DNA of 14,676 nt. Origin: CAZFQD01 sp964520885. Its GTDB lineage: Bacteria; Bacillota; Clostridia; Oscillospirales; SIG519. Below, piece after piece: positions 8,135 to 14,587 of this stretch; the stretch's first letter is position 1, and the number at the start of each line of letters is the position of its first letter. Both the position numbers and the translations under genes were made by a program. A model generated the notes under the pieces. It saw nothing but the letters and a program-made list of their open reading frames with translations. It had not been told where the DNA came from and did not search any database. The stretch lies in assembly GCA_964520885.1 (NCBI GenBank), contig CAZFQD010000050.1, positions 1 to 14,676 of the forward strand, read 5' to 3'.

Positions 8135-9169
8135 CTATTTTTCCACCTTTCGCAATGGCTTTATTTTAGATGATGGATTCAATTTTTCATTTGGATTAAA
8201 TATTAATATATCATTTTCATTTAGTCCTTCAACTATTTCAATTCCTTGCTCATTTTCAATTCCTGTTTTTATTATTTGTTTAAAAGGTTTGCCATTTTTT
8301 ATTTTATAAACATATTCATTTTGTTTATCATCTTGTAATATACAATCATATGATGCTAAAATAGCATCTGGTTTTTCACTAACTAATATTTTAATATTTG
8401 CAGTAAAACCAGGTCTTAAAATGTTTCTATTATTAACATTATTGATTTTGACAACTGCTTCAACAACGGTTTCAGTAAAACCAGAATTTATAACTTGCTT
8501 AGCTATAGGTGAAATGCTTACAATACTACCAAAGTATATACTGTCCTTAAATCCATCACCTGTAATAATAGCCTTTTGACCAATTTTTATTTTAGTTACT
8601 AATGATTCATTTATATTAGTTTTTATTTGAAGTGAAGTTAAATCTGAAATAGTTATTAATGGTTTTGAAATATTTAATGAAGTTCCTTCAATAGCATTTA
8701 CTTCTGTAACAGTAGCATCAAAGTTAGCAATTATTTTAATTTCTTCAATTTTATCATTTTCAATATTTTCTGTTTCTTTGTTATTGGTATAATCGTTTGC
8801 TATTTGGCTATCATAATTTGGCAAAATATTTGTTATATCTATTCCTGCGGGGTAATTTGATATACTGTTTATAGTTTGAGGTGTTGTGTTTTGTTCTCCT
8901 GTTTTAATGTAAATAATTAAAATGTCATCTTTTTTTATTTTATCCCCCGATTTTACTAAAACTTTTTTTATAACACCAGTGCCATTAGCAAAATAATCTT
9001 TTTTTTGATTTTGCTCAATTTTTCCACTACATTGAACGAAATCTTCTAATTTTGTTAAACTTGGTTTATACACTTCAACTAAAACAAATTCTCCAAAAGC
9101 AAGATTTGCAAAGAATAGCCCTATAATGATTACAAAAGTTATAATAATTATAATATAATTTTTTTTCAA
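8135..9169 (-). CDS. HlyD/MacA-like membrane-fusion adaptor of an ABC exporter
   Basis: This protein (about 344 residues) begins with a strongly hydrophobic anchor (YIIIIITFVIIIGLFFANLAF). A first half-lipoyl segment follows (GTGVIKKVLVKSGDKIKKDDIL). Next comes a long Asn/Thr/Glu-rich linker where other adaptors have a coiled-coil hairpin. The second half-lipoyl piece (ANFDATVTEVNAIEGTSL) is followed by beta-barrel and membrane-proximal domains ending in GLNENDILIFNP. It resembles Firmicute adaptors of the YknX kind. The open frame has an ATG at 9187, but AAGGAAGT inside that extension sits at proper distance from the TTG at 9169, which I prefer. The ATG remains possible. The gene ends exactly where the permease gene begins. 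No close promoter is convincing, although TATAAT occurs at 9188-9193. Confidence 0.85.
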   Translation of the reverse strand: MKKNYIIIIITFVIIIGLFFANLAFGEFVLVEVYKPSLTKLEDFVQCSGKIEQNQKKDYFANGTGVIKKVLVKSGDKIKKDDILIIYIKTGEQNTTPQTINSISNYPAGIDITNILPNYDSQIANDYTNNKETENIENDKIEEIKIIANFDATVTEVNAIEGTSLNISKPLITISDLTSLQIKTNINESLVTKIKIGQKAIITGDGFKDSIYFGSIVSISPIAKQVINSGFTETVVEAVVKINNVNNRNILRPGFTANIKILVSEKPDAILASYDCILQDDKQNEYVYKIKNGKPFKQIIKTGIENEQGIEIVEGLNENDILIFNPNEKLNPSSKIKPLRKVEK

Positions 9170-9242
9170 ACTTTTCACTTCCTTCATATTATATTCTTTA
9201 TTTTTTATATAAAAAAATACTATATGAAAAAAATAATTTTTT

Positions 9243-9268
9243 AAAAAAAGAGCGGTTTTTATACCGCC
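9243..9268 (-). terminator. Rho-independent terminator of the nfnAB operon
   Basis: On the minus strand a stem GCGGT / ACCGC (9263-9267 with 9252-9256) encloses an ATAAAA loop and is followed, after a short CTC, by a run of seven U (9243-9249). It lies about 50 nt after the nfnB stop and separates that operon from the adaptor-permease pair. Confidence 0.85.
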
Positions 9269-9287
9269 AATTTTTATTTCGTGTCCA

Positions 9288-9325
9288 TTACATTGGGTGC
9301 AGTATACAATGGTCGCCCCTACTTT
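9288..9325. repeat. Possible remnant of a GC-rich dispersed intergenic repeat at the nfnB stop
   Basis: On the minus strand the motif GTAGGGGCGACCATTG begins within the last codons of nfnB and supplies its TAG stop. It then runs through a small GTATAC palindrome to GCACCC. This stretch is much more GC-rich than its surroundings. GTAGGGGCGACC followed by CATTG is the start of a family of intergenic repeats that I recall from many Clostridia genomes. Only one arm seems present, so it would be a remnant. The call rests on recall and local base composition, not on a search. Confidence 0.35.
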
Positions 9326-10710
9326 TTATTTTTAATATATTCATCAATGGCAACTGCACTATTTTTTCCTGCACCCATTGCCAAAATTACTGTAGCCGCT
9401 CCTGTTACGGCATCTCCTCCTGCAAAAACCCTTTCCCGTGAGGTTTGTCCTGTTTCTTCGTTCGCAACAATACAACCCCATTTGTTAGCTTCTAAACCCT
9501 GTGTTGTTGTTCTAATAAGAGGATTTGGCGATGTTCCAACGGCTATTATAACTGTATCAACTGCAATATTGTAATTTGAACCTTCTTTTTCAATAGGTCT
9601 TCTTCTGCCAGAACTATCAGGTTCGCCTAATTCCATTTCCACACATTCCATACCGGTAACCCAACCTTGCTCGTTACCTAAAATTTTTGTTGGATTTGTA
9701 AGTAATTTAAAAACAATACCCTCTTCCTTAGCGTGATGTATTTCTTCAACCCTTGCAGGCATTTCTGTTTCACTCCGCCTATAAATAATGTAAACATTAG
9801 AAGCACCTAATCGTTTTGCACATCTTGCGGCATCCATAGCAACATTGCCCCCGCCAACAACTGCAACACTATTGCTTTTTTGAATAGGAGTATCATATTC
9901 TTTATCATAAGATTTCATTAAATTTATTCTTGTTAAATATTCATTAGAAGAACATACTCCATTAAGGTTTTCTCCGGGGATTTTCATAAAAGTTGGTAAC
10001 CCCGCACCAGAACCAACGAAAATAGCTTGATAACCATTTTCAAAAAGTTCATCAATTGTAAACGCCTTGCCGATTACCATATTTGTTATTATTTCAACAC
10101 CTAAATCTTTTAATTTATCAATTTCAAAAGCGACTATTTTTTTTGGCAATCTAAACTCAGGAATTCCATATACTAAAACTCCTCCTGCAATATGAAATGC
10201 CTCAAATATAGTAACTTCATAGCCCATTTTTGCTAAATCGCCTGCACAAGTAAGTGAGGCAGGACCTGCTCCAACCATTGCAACCTTATACCCATTCTTT
10301 TTTATATTAATTTTTTCTTCTTTTCCATTTTTTCTAAACCAATCTGCTGCAAATCTCTCAAGCCTTCCAATGGCAACAGGTTCGCCTTTTATCCCTCTTA
10401 TGCACTTTAATTCACATTGAGTTTCTTGAGGACAAACTCGTCCACATACAGCAGGTAATGAATTTGTATTTGCAATTTCTTTATATGCTTTTTCAAACTC
10501 GCCATTTTTTATATATGTAATAAATTCAGGAATATTTACAAATACAGGGCAACCCGAAACACAAGGTTTATTTTTGCAGTTAATGCACCGCTCAGCTTCT
10601 TCCACAGCCATTAGTTCAGTGTAACCCAATGAAACCTCTTTATAATTACTGTTTCTAATTTTCGCATTCTGTTCAGGCATTGGCACTTTTTTTAACGACA
10701 TATTAGGCAT
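9319..10710 (-). CDS. nfnB: NADPH-binding large subunit of electron-bifurcating transhydrogenase (NfnB / GltA-like)
   Basis: This protein has 463 residues from the chosen start. Its N-terminal domain carries eight conserved cysteines (Cys42, 45, 50, 54 and Cys89, 93, 99, 103) for two [4Fe-4S] clusters. The FAD-binding GAGPAS motif is at 147-152. The NAD(P)-binding GGGNVAMDAAR motif begins near 286, followed by YRRSETEMPAR, and the terminal GGDAVTGAATVILAMGAGK closes the FAD site. Such proteins are often labelled glutamate synthase small chain. Because nfnA precedes it and no large glutamate synthase subunit is present, I read it as NfnB, which with NfnA couples NADH, NADPH and ferredoxin. The frame is open to an ATG at 10785, but GAGGAA seven bases before the ATG at 10710 and the usual family length favour the internal start, giving an 8-nt overlap with nfnA. 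Confidence 0.9.
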   Translation of the reverse strand: MPNMSLKKVPMPEQNAKIRNSNYKEVSLGYTELMAVEEAERCINCKNKPCVSGCPVFVNIPEFITYIKNGEFEKAYKEIANTNSLPAVCGRVCPQETQCELKCIRGIKGEPVAIGRLERFAADWFRKNGKEEKINIKKNGYKVAMVGAGPASLTCAGDLAKMGYEVTIFEAFHIAGGVLVYGIPEFRLPKKIVAFEIDKLKDLGVEIITNMVIGKAFTIDELFENGYQAIFVGSGAGLPTFMKIPGENLNGVCSSNEYLTRINLMKSYDKEYDTPIQKSNSVAVVGGGNVAMDAARCAKRLGASNVYIIYRRSETEMPARVEEIHHAKEEGIVFKLLTNPTKILGNEQGWVTGMECVEMELGEPDSSGRRRPIEKEGSNYNIAVDTVIIAVGTSPNPLIRTTTQGLEANKWGCIVANEETGQTSRERVFAGGDAVTGAATVILAMGAGKNSAVAIDEYIKNKK

Positions 10711-11536
10711 TGTTTTTTCCTCGCAATTTACACAAATGTTCTTTTTCAATATCCTTATACATAGTTGACCTTCTAATTGCTTCATCGTAATCTACTAAAT
10801 GTCCATCAAATTCAGGACCATCAACACAAGCAAATTTTGTTTCTCCATTTACAGTAAGGCGACAACCACCGCACATACCCGTCCCATCAATCATAACAGG
10901 GTTCATACTAACTATAGTTTTAATATTATATTGCTTAGTTAAAAGCGAAACAAATTTCATCATAATTAAAGGACCAACTACTATAACAGCATCATAAACA
11001 TTGCCCTCTTCAATTAACTTTTTTAAATACTCAGTTACTAAACCTTTATTTCCATTTGACCCGTCATCTGTGCAAATAATAAGCCTTGAACTTGCATTTT
11101 TCATTTCATCTTCAAGAATAATTAAATCTTTATTTCTAAAACCTGCAATTAAGTCAACTTTTGTTCCAACACTAAATAGATATTTTGCTTGAGGATAAGC
11201 AATTGCACAACCAACTCCTCCACCAACGACCGCAACTTTTTTAAATCCATCAAGATGGGATGGCTTGCCAAGAGGACCAACAAAATCTAAAATTTTGTCT
11301 CCCATTTCAAGTTGACCCAATAATATCGTTGATTTTCCTACCTCTTGAAATATAATTGTTACAGTTCCTTTATCTTTATTGCAATCAGCAATTGTTAGAG
11401 GAATTCTTTCTCCTTTGTCATATACTCTTAAAATAATAAATTGACCCGGTAGAGCTTTTTTGGCAATATGAGGAGCGAATACATCCATTAACTTCACTTG
11501 CTCATTTAATGTTTTTTTGCACAGTATTTCAAACAA
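10703..11536 (-). CDS. nfnA: FAD/[2Fe-2S] small subunit of electron-bifurcating transhydrogenase (NfnA)
   Basis: This 277-residue protein belongs to the ferredoxin-reductase-like family that includes PyrK and the sulfide dehydrogenase small chain. An FAD-binding barrel (PGQFIILRVYDKGERIPLTIAD, about residues 30-51) precedes a nucleotide-binding domain with VAVVGGGVGCAIAYP (about 101-115). The C-terminal [2Fe-2S] site has Cys222, Cys225 and Cys237, with Asp217 at the position where Nfn small subunits are known to use Asp instead of a fourth Cys. The VDGPEFDGHLVD tail is typical of NfnA. The start is a TTG at 11536 with GAGGTG six bases upstream. The gene overlaps nfnB by 8 nt, so the two subunits are translationally coupled. 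The absence of pyrD alongside argues against PyrK. Confidence 0.9.
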   Translation of the reverse strand: MFEILCKKTLNEQVKLMDVFAPHIAKKALPGQFIILRVYDKGERIPLTIADCNKDKGTVTIIFQEVGKSTILLGQLEMGDKILDFVGPLGKPSHLDGFKKVAVVGGGVGCAIAYPQAKYLFSVGTKVDLIAGFRNKDLIILEDEMKNASSRLIICTDDGSNGNKGLVTEYLKKLIEEGNVYDAVIVVGPLIMMKFVSLLTKQYNIKTIVSMNPVMIDGTGMCGGCRLTVNGETKFACVDGPEFDGHLVDYDEAIRRSTMYKDIEKEHLCKLRGKNNA

Positions 11537-11581
11537 TTTTTACACCTCATTTTTTTTTCTTTCCTATTGATTTATTTTTGT

Positions 11582-11610
11582 ATTATATAATGAATATTGT
11601 ATAATAGCAA
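11582..11610 (-). promoter_or_regulatory. Sigma-A-type promoter of nfnAB
   Basis: On the minus strand TTGCTA (11605-11610) and a perfect TATAAT (11582-11587) are separated by exactly 17 bp. The -10 lies about 45 nt before the TTG start of nfnA. It is the best vegetative promoter in the window and fits a housekeeping redox operon that is independent of the sporulation genes upstream. Confidence 0.65.
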
Positions 11611-11626
11611 TGTAATAATTATATAT

Positions 11627-11905
11627 TTATTTAAATATATTGCACTTTTTCTTGTTTTTTATGTAGTGAGGAATATCATAACATACTAAAATTATATCAT
11701 CACCAATTTTTTCAATATCTTTCCATGGAATTACATAATCCTCATCTCTTCCAAATAAACCAAAAAAGCATGAAGAACCAGGAACGATTATAGCAACAAT
11801 TTTTGCAGTACAGATATCAAATTCAGCATCATATACACAACCTAATCTACTTCCATCCTTAATATTTATTACTTCTTTATTCCTTAAATCAGTTATTCTA
11901 CACAT
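11627..11905 (-). CDS. YlmC/YmxH-family sporulation-associated PRC-barrel protein
   Basis: This small 92-residue protein begins MCRITDLRNKEVINIKDGSRLGCVYDAEFD, the PRC-barrel pattern of the YlmC/YmxH family. The central GRDEDYVIPWKDIEKIGDDIILV strand pair is also typical. The family is common in spore formers, often directly downstream of sigG as here, but its biochemical role is not established. There is no signal peptide or membrane helix. The ATG at 11905 has GGAGGTG seven bases upstream. A terminator separates it from sigG, so it probably has its own promoter in the roughly 50-nt gap, although I could not identify one with confidence. No terminator is visible after its stop. Confidence 0.85.
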   Translation of the reverse strand: MCRITDLRNKEVINIKDGSRLGCVYDAEFDICTAKIVAIIVPGSSCFFGLFGRDEDYVIPWKDIEKIGDDIILVCYDIPHYIKNKKKCNIFK

Positions 11906-11947
11906 TTATTTGCACCTCCATATCTATAATCTATTCAATTACCAAAC

Positions 11948-11986
11948 AAAAAATAATAAATGTGACATATTTAAGCCACATTTATT
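11948..11986 (-). terminator. Rho-independent terminator directly after sigG
   Basis: On the minus strand AATAAATGTG (11977-11986) pairs perfectly with CACATTTATT (11955-11964), and G-U and C-G pairs extend the stem by two. A run of six U (11948-11953) follows almost immediately. The stem begins at the base after the sigG stop codon. Confidence 0.85.
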
Positions 11987-12760
11987 TTAAATATTATGTT
12001 TTATTGAATCAAGTGCGTTTTTTTCAAGCCGAGAAACCTGTGCTTGAGAAATTCCAATTTCTTTTGCTACTTCCATTTGTGTTTTTCCAACAAAAAATCT
12101 TAACGATAATATTTTTTTTTCCCTATTAGATAATGATTTTATTGCTTCCTTTAAAGATATCTCATCTATCCAATTATCATCAATATTATTATTATCTTTA
12201 ATTTGGTCCATTACATATATTGCATCTCCACCATCTGCAAATACAGGGTCATATAATGAAATCGGGTCAACTATTGAATCAAGTGCAATTATTATATCCT
12301 CTTTTGGCAATTCCATAGCTTTTGCCAATTCTTCAATTGTTGGGTCCCTTTGAAATGTATTAATTAAGATTTCTTTCATTTGTAAAGCTTTATAAGCTAA
12401 ATCTCTCATAGAACGGCTGACTCTTATAGAATTATTATCTCTTAAATATCTACGAATTTCCCCTATTATCATTGGAACCGCATAGGTTGAAAACAAGACA
12501 TTGTGTTTTAAATCAAAATTATCTAATGCCTTAATCAAGCCAATGCATCCAACTTGAAAAAGGTCATCCATATTTTCTCCTCTATTTGAAAACTTTTGAA
12601 TTACACTTAGGACAAGTTTTAAATTACCACTAATAAATTCTTCCCTTGCGTTTTTATCGCCATCCTTTATTAATAGAATTAATCTTTTCTTTTCCTGATT
12701 TGTTAATACTTTTAGTTTAGCTGTATTTACACCACAAATTATAACTTTATTTATATACAT
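11987..12760 (-). CDS. sigG: RNA polymerase sporulation sigma factor G
   Basis: Sigma-G directs late gene expression in the forespore. The 257-residue protein aligns along its whole length with the Bacillus factor. The N-terminus is YINKVIICGVNTAKL. Core-binding region 2 includes NLKLVLSVIQKFSNRGE and DDLFQVGCIGLIKALDNFD. Next comes FSTYAVPMIIGEIRRYLRDN, then region 3. In region 4, the helix-turn-helix TQMEVAKEIGISQAQVSRLEK reads the -35 element. The frame extends to a TTG at 12778, but the extra residues are just the translated ribosome site: GGAGG ends five bases before the ATG at 12760, and the family N-terminus starts there. It lies about 100 nt after sigE, with its own sigma-F-like promoter and a strong terminator after the stop. 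Confidence 0.97.
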   Translation of the reverse strand: MYINKVIICGVNTAKLKVLTNQEKKRLILLIKDGDKNAREEFISGNLKLVLSVIQKFSNRGENMDDLFQVGCIGLIKALDNFDLKHNVLFSTYAVPMIIGEIRRYLRDNNSIRVSRSMRDLAYKALQMKEILINTFQRDPTIEELAKAMELPKEDIIIALDSIVDPISLYDPVFADGGDAIYVMDQIKDNNNIDDNWIDEISLKEAIKSLSNREKKILSLRFFVGKTQMEVAKEIGISQAQVSRLEKNALDSIKHNI

Positions 12761-12777
12761 ATAAACCTCCAAAAGCA

Positions 12778-12799
12778 AATACTTATTAATTTAAGTATT
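12778..12799 (-). promoter_or_regulatory. Inverted repeat in the sigG leader / promoter
   Basis: AATACTTA (12778-12785) and TAAGTATT (12792-12799) form a perfect 8-bp stem with a 6-nt loop. It overlaps the proposed -10 and transcription start of sigG, so a complete hairpin would form only in transcripts reading through from spoIIGA-sigE. It stops eight bases short of the Shine-Dalgarno sequence. The stem is mostly A-U and therefore weak. Confidence 0.35.
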
Positions 12800-12821
12800 A
12801 CCTTAGGAGATTTTTTTATAC
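12793..12821 (-). promoter_or_regulatory. Sigma-F-like forespore promoter of sigG
   Basis: On the minus strand GTATA (12817-12821) fits the sigma-F -35 pattern GYATA. Fourteen bases later GGTAATACTT (12793-12802) matches the sigma-F -10 pattern GGnnAnAnTR at every fixed position except the last. The -10 ends 32 nt before the sigG ATG. In Bacillus subtilis sigG is known to be transcribed from a sigma-F promoter at this place, which supports the reading. Confidence 0.55.
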
Positions 12822-12856
12822 TATTACTGTGAAATTTAGTTTCCAAAGTAATTATA

Positions 12857-13591
12857 TTATGTAATTTTGTCTATTTCTTTTTTTAACCTATCAAGTATTT
12901 TTTTTTCAAGTCTTGAAATATATGATTGTGAAATATTTAGCAAATCAGCTACTTCTTTTTGCGTATTTTCTTTTCCATCGTATAACCCAAATCTCAATTC
13001 CATTATTTGTCGCTCTCTATTTCCTAAACAATTTAATGCTTGAAATAAAAGTTGCCTTTCCACTTCATTTTCAAGATTTTTGTGAACCGTATCTGTTTCA
13101 GTTCCTAATATATCTGATAATAATAACTCGTTGCCATCCCAATCAATATTTAATGGTTCATCTATAGAAATTTCATTTTTAATACAAATACTCTTTCTTA
13201 AATGCATAAGAATTTCGTTTTCAATACAGCGGGAAGCATAAGTTGCTAATTTAATATTTTTATCCGTTTTAAAAGTGTTAACAGCCTTAATTAAACCTAT
13301 TGTTCCAATAGATACTAAATCTTCGATTCCAATTCCTGTGTTTTCAAACTTTTTTGCTATGTAAACAACTAATCTTAAATTATGAACAATTAATTTATTT
13401 TTTGCATATGTGTCATTATTCATAAGTCTTTCAGCCATTTTTAATTCATCTTCGGTAGATAATGGTGCTGGAAGAATTTCTGTTCCATTAATATAATAAA
13501 TTTTATTAATTTTTAAAAACAACTTTGAAAAAAGTATCTTATATTTAACAAATAATAAGTGTAAATAAATTAATTTTTTATCTTCTTTCAA
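12857..13591 (-). CDS. sigE: RNA polymerase sporulation sigma factor E (pro-sigma-E)
   Basis: Sigma-E drives early mother-cell transcription and is made as an inactive, membrane-bound precursor. From the TTG at 13591 the protein has 244 residues. A basic/hydrophobic pro-sequence comes first, then the conserved KIYYINGTEILPAPLS segment, where SpoIIGA should cut between the two tyrosines (about residues 32-33). Region 2 includes KFENTGIGIEDLVSIGTIGLIKAVNTF and LATYASRCIENEILM. EPLNIDWDGNELLLSD follows, and the region 4 helix-turn-helix is TQKEVADLLNISQSYISRLEK. An in-frame ATG exists at 13609, but the next bases (13606-13601) are a perfect AGGAGG placed nine bases before the TTG, so the ATG sits in the ribosome site and the TTG is preferred. 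This gives a 14-nt overlap with spoIIGA. Confidence 0.95.
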   Translation of the reverse strand: MKEDKKLIYLHLLFVKYKILFSKLFLKINKIYYINGTEILPAPLSTEDELKMAERLMNNDTYAKNKLIVHNLRLVVYIAKKFENTGIGIEDLVSIGTIGLIKAVNTFKTDKNIKLATYASRCIENEILMHLRKSICIKNEISIDEPLNIDWDGNELLLSDILGTETDTVHKNLENEVERQLLFQALNCLGNRERQIMELRFGLYDGKENTQKEVADLLNISQSYISRLEKKILDRLKKEIDKIT

Positions 13592-14480
13592 TTGATAATA
13601 CCTCCTCATTAATAAATATATCTGGATGCAATAAAATAGAATATTCTCCAGTTAAAGATAACGGCTCGGTTACTATGCCTATAAGAACTTCTGATTTATA
13701 AATTTTGTTGTTTAGGGTTGTAATTATATAATCGGGTTTAAAACACATTATTAAACCTTCATTTTCCCAAACACCTTTATATGGAATTAATCTTATTCTT
13801 GAATTAAATTGAGAGTCATTAAAATTATTAAAATCGCCTTTGAAAAAACTATGTAGTTGTTGAGGCAATAAAATCTTCAGGACATTGAATTCGCAGATAA
13901 CAATAGGTAACCCACTTAAGTTATCGCAAAGTGAATTTCCTGTATCTATAAAGCCATTTAACTTTACAGATTTATTGTTAAAGTATATTTCTACCTTGCT
14001 AACAAATGAAGTAATATTTGAATTGGAAAAGGTTTTTGATAAAAAAAATATTAAAAAGTAAACAATTACACCAAATATTAATATAGTTAAAAAGGAAATA
14101 TCCAAATACGAAATTCCATTATTTATTGCAATTATGCTTCCTAAAGGAGTAAAAGTGCTAAAAGCTAATATACAACCTCCATAAATAAATGATACAATAA
14201 TAAAAATAATAGTCCTTTTAAATAGTAATTTAATATTATTAAATGAGAAAAGAATTAAAATCATAATTAGAGAAAAAATAAATTGAATAATTAATAAAAA
14301 CAATAAATTAATATTAATTAAATAAATAATTGTTCCATAAATCCCCCCTATTAATGATGATATTATTAATTTAATTATTTTTATTTCTTTTTTTAAAATA
14401 GATGCAGTGATTGATAGAAGCATTCCATCAATAATAAAATTTACAAAAAATAAAATATCAACATAAATAATTAATTCCAT
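13578..14480 (-). CDS. spoIIGA: Sporulation sigma-E processing aspartic protease SpoIIGA
   Basis: SpoIIGA is the membrane protease that removes the pro-sequence of sigma-E in the mother cell after a signal from the forespore (SpoIIR). The N-terminal half (residues about 1-150) is a run of about five hydrophobic helices beginning MELIIYVDILFFVNFIIDG. The C-terminal half is a soluble pepsin-like domain with the catalytic motif DTGNSL; the Asp is residue 179 from this start. RIRLIPYKGV and CFKPDYI further on match the family. The length of 300 residues is normal. In-frame GTG codons at 14495 and 14489 lie upstream, but no start has a good ribosome site. I chose the ATG at 14480 because family members begin right at the first helix. 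It is followed by sigE in the canonical arrangement. Confidence 0.95.
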   Translation of the reverse strand: MELIIYVDILFFVNFIIDGMLLSITASILKKEIKIIKLIISSLIGGIYGTIIYLININLLFLLIIQFIFSLIMILILFSFNNIKLLFKRTIIFIIVSFIYGGCILAFSTFTPLGSIIAINNGISYLDISFLTILIFGVIVYFLIFFLSKTFSNSNITSFVSKVEIYFNNKSVKLNGFIDTGNSLCDNLSGLPIVICEFNVLKILLPQQLHSFFKGDFNNFNDSQFNSRIRLIPYKGVWENEGLIMCFKPDYIITTLNNKIYKSEVLIGIVTEPLSLTGEYSILLHPDIFINEEVLSIERR

Positions 14481-14495
14481 ACTTTTCACACTCAC

Positions 14496-14526
14496 TTAAC
14501 AATAGTATATACTATTCAATTGTTAA
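14496..14526. repeat. Nested palindrome over the spoIIG -10 element
   Basis: AATAGTATATACTATT (14501-14516) is a perfect 16-bp palindrome. It is enclosed by a second inverted pair, TTAACAAT (14496-14503) and ATTGTTAA (14519-14526). The -10 hexamer TATACT lies inside it. It could be an operator, a cruciform or leader hairpin, or a chance AT-rich symmetry. Confidence 0.5.
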
Positions 14527-14536
14527 ATAATGTCAT
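14504..14536 (-). promoter_or_regulatory. Sigma-A-like spoIIG promoter with 21-bp spacer
   Basis: On the minus strand ATGACA (14531-14536, five of six matches to TTGACA) and TATACT (14504-14509, five of six matches to TATAAT) are separated by 21 bp. In Bacillus subtilis the spoIIG promoter is known for good sigma-A hexamers set 22 bp apart and for needing phosphorylated Spo0A. No hexamer at the normal 17-bp distance matches as well. The predicted start of transcription, near 14497, leaves a short leader before the ATG at 14480. Confidence 0.5.
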
Positions 14537-14568
14537 TTTTTATGATTTTTATTAATAAAAAAGTCGGC

Positions 14569-14575
14569 TGTCGAG
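14569..14575 (+). promoter_or_regulatory. Spo0A-box-like heptamer upstream of spoIIGA
   Basis: TGTCGAG differs at one position from the Spo0A box TGTCGAA and lies about 75 bases upstream of the predicted spoIIG transcription start. GGTCAAA, one mismatch from TGTCAAA, occurs on the minus strand at 14588-14594, about 20 bases further upstream. The spacing is compatible with an upstream activator site, but a single heptamer is weak evidence. Confidence 0.35.
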
Positions 14576-14587
14576 AAATGTGCAGAA

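Noticed and set aside
9188..9242. Sigma-E or sigma-A promoter for the adaptor gene
   Set aside because: CATATAGT and TATAAT hexamers occur, but no matching -35 lies at the right distance, and such matches are common in this AT-rich DNA.
10711..10785. N-terminal extension of nfnB from the ATG at 10785
   Set aside because: It overlaps 83 nt of nfnA in another frame, has no family similarity that I recognise, and the internal ATG at 10710 has a properly placed GAGGAA.
12761..12778. TTG start of sigG giving six extra residues
   Set aside because: The extra codons are the translated Shine-Dalgarno region; SigG proteins begin at the following ATG.
12822..12856. Terminator between sigE and sigG
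   Set aside because: TTACT/AGTAA with an inner GAAA/TTTC can fold, but it is weak and is followed by an A-run, not a U-tract, on the transcript.
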